In this document: positions 4,557 through 5,087 of the stretch, piece by piece
How positions within the stretch are numbered: position 1 is the first letter of the stretch
Layout of the letters: every line of letters starts with the position of its first letter
Source: Comamonadaceae bacterium
GTDB lineage: Bacteria > Pseudomonadota > Gammaproteobacteria > Burkholderiales > Burkholderiaceae_C
Direction of reading: 5' to 3'
Assembly (NCBI GenBank): GCA_947455585.1
Contig: CANGOY010000164.1
Coordinates: 1 to 5,087 of the forward strand
Length of the DNA stretch: 5,087 bases
The notes under the pieces: model-generated
Database searches by the model: none
What the model was told of the DNA's origin: nothing
Seen by the model: the letters and a program-made list of their open reading frames with translations, nothing else
Position numbers and translations under genes: made by a program

Positions 4557-5087
4557 ATGCGCATTGCGATGGGCTTGAGCTACAACGGCCAAGCCTACGA
4601 AGGCTGGCAAAGCCAGTCCTCGGGCAAAACGGTGCAGGATAAACTTGAAAAAGCGCTGGCCAAATTCACCCAAACCTCCATCTCTACTTTGTGTGCCGGC
4701 CGCACCGATTCAGGTGTGCATGGCCTCATGCAAGTCATTCACTTTGACACCGAGCTAGAGCGCACCGACCAATCTTGGCTGCGCGGCACCAACCGCTATT
4801 TGCCACTCGACATTGCCGTGCAATGGGCGCGTGAAGTGCCCCGCGAATTTCACTGCCGCAGCAGCGCCATTTCGCGCCGCTATGCCTATGTGTTGCTCGA
4901 ATCAGCCGTGCGCCCCAGCGTGGAGGTGGGTCGCGTGGGCTGGGTGTACCGCCCGCTCGACCTTGAGGCTATGCAACAAGCCGCGCAGTATTTGATGGGT
5001 GAACACGACTTCACTTCATTCCGCGCCGCCAGCTGCCAAGCTCTCACGCCCGTCAAAAACATGACGCGCATCGACATCAGCCGCAAA
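4557..5087 (+). CDS. truA: tRNA pseudouridine(38-40) synthase, N-terminal part (3' end outside window)
   Basis: TruA converts uridines 38-40 in the anticodon arm of many tRNAs to pseudouridine. The frame from ATG 4557 is open to the window edge (177 codons of an expected 260-270). It begins MRIAMGLSYNGQAYEGWQSQ, the usual TruA opening (YNG..Y.GWQ.Q). The catalytic aspartate is D51 in the invariant AGRTDSGVHG motif (residues 47-56; E. coli D60). RGTNRYLPLDIAV, FHCRSSAISRRYAYVL and GEHDFTSFRAASCQ then follow, as in the family. The start lies only 5 bases after the fimV stop. GAGG (4544-4547), inside the end of fimV, is at a good distance as ribosome binding site, which points to co-transcription and probably coupled translation. 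A second ATG at 4569 would remove the first conserved strand and is less likely. Confidence 0.96.
   Translation, partial: MRIAMGLSYNGQAYEGWQSQSSGKTVQDKLEKALAKFTQTSISTLCAGRTDSGVHGLMQVIHFDTELERTDQSWLRGTNRYLPLDIAVQWAREVPREFHCRSSAISRRYAYVLLESAVRPSVEVGRVGWVYRPLDLEAMQQAAQYLMGEHDFTSFRAASCQALTPVKNMTRIDISRK

Overview
The window looks like chromosomal DNA from a betaproteobacterium, most probably a Comamonadaceae-type member of the Burkholderiales. The evidence is the protein sequences (LeuB, the Gram-negative type of Asd, a short FimV/HubP, TruA) and their order leuB - asd - fimV - truA. From memory, that order is typical of this order, where trp genes often follow truA; this was not checked here. The core genes are moderately GC-rich. 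No tRNA, rRNA, CRISPR array, transposase or plasmid origin is visible.

Layout: (1) 1-334 is the 3' end of leuB, closed by a strong palindromic terminator. (2) 383-1439 is a block on the minus strand. Read in its own direction it holds an SRPBCC/polyketide-cyclase-like gene, then a toxin gene and an antitoxin gene of the HigB/HigA (HI1419/HI1420) type. The SRPBCC gene and its upstream DNA are clearly AT-richer than the flanks, so the block looks like an accessory insertion between leuB and asd. The antitoxin gene converges on leuB and shares its terminator. (3) 1440-1758 is a gap of about 320 bases that is not empty. It holds a divergent promoter region and, facing asd, a candidate leader peptide of 33 or 36 codons. 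The leader ends Ile-Thr-Ile-Lys-Thr-Thr-Thr-Ile-Lys-Gly-stop and is followed by competing RNA helices. (4) 1759-5087 holds asd, fimV and the 5' part of truA, closely spaced on the plus strand, probably as one operon.

Working model: asd makes aspartate semialdehyde, the branch-point precursor of Lys, Thr, Met and Ile. The leader upstream of it is rich in Thr, Ile and Lys codons and its arrangement fits ribosome-mediated attenuation. The leader and structures are read directly from the sequence; the mechanism is inferred. Because asd, fimV and truA have gaps of 21 and 5 bases and no visible internal terminator, the same control could reach the polar landmark protein FimV and the tRNA-modifying enzyme TruA. 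The leader-attenuator is the most interesting item in the window.
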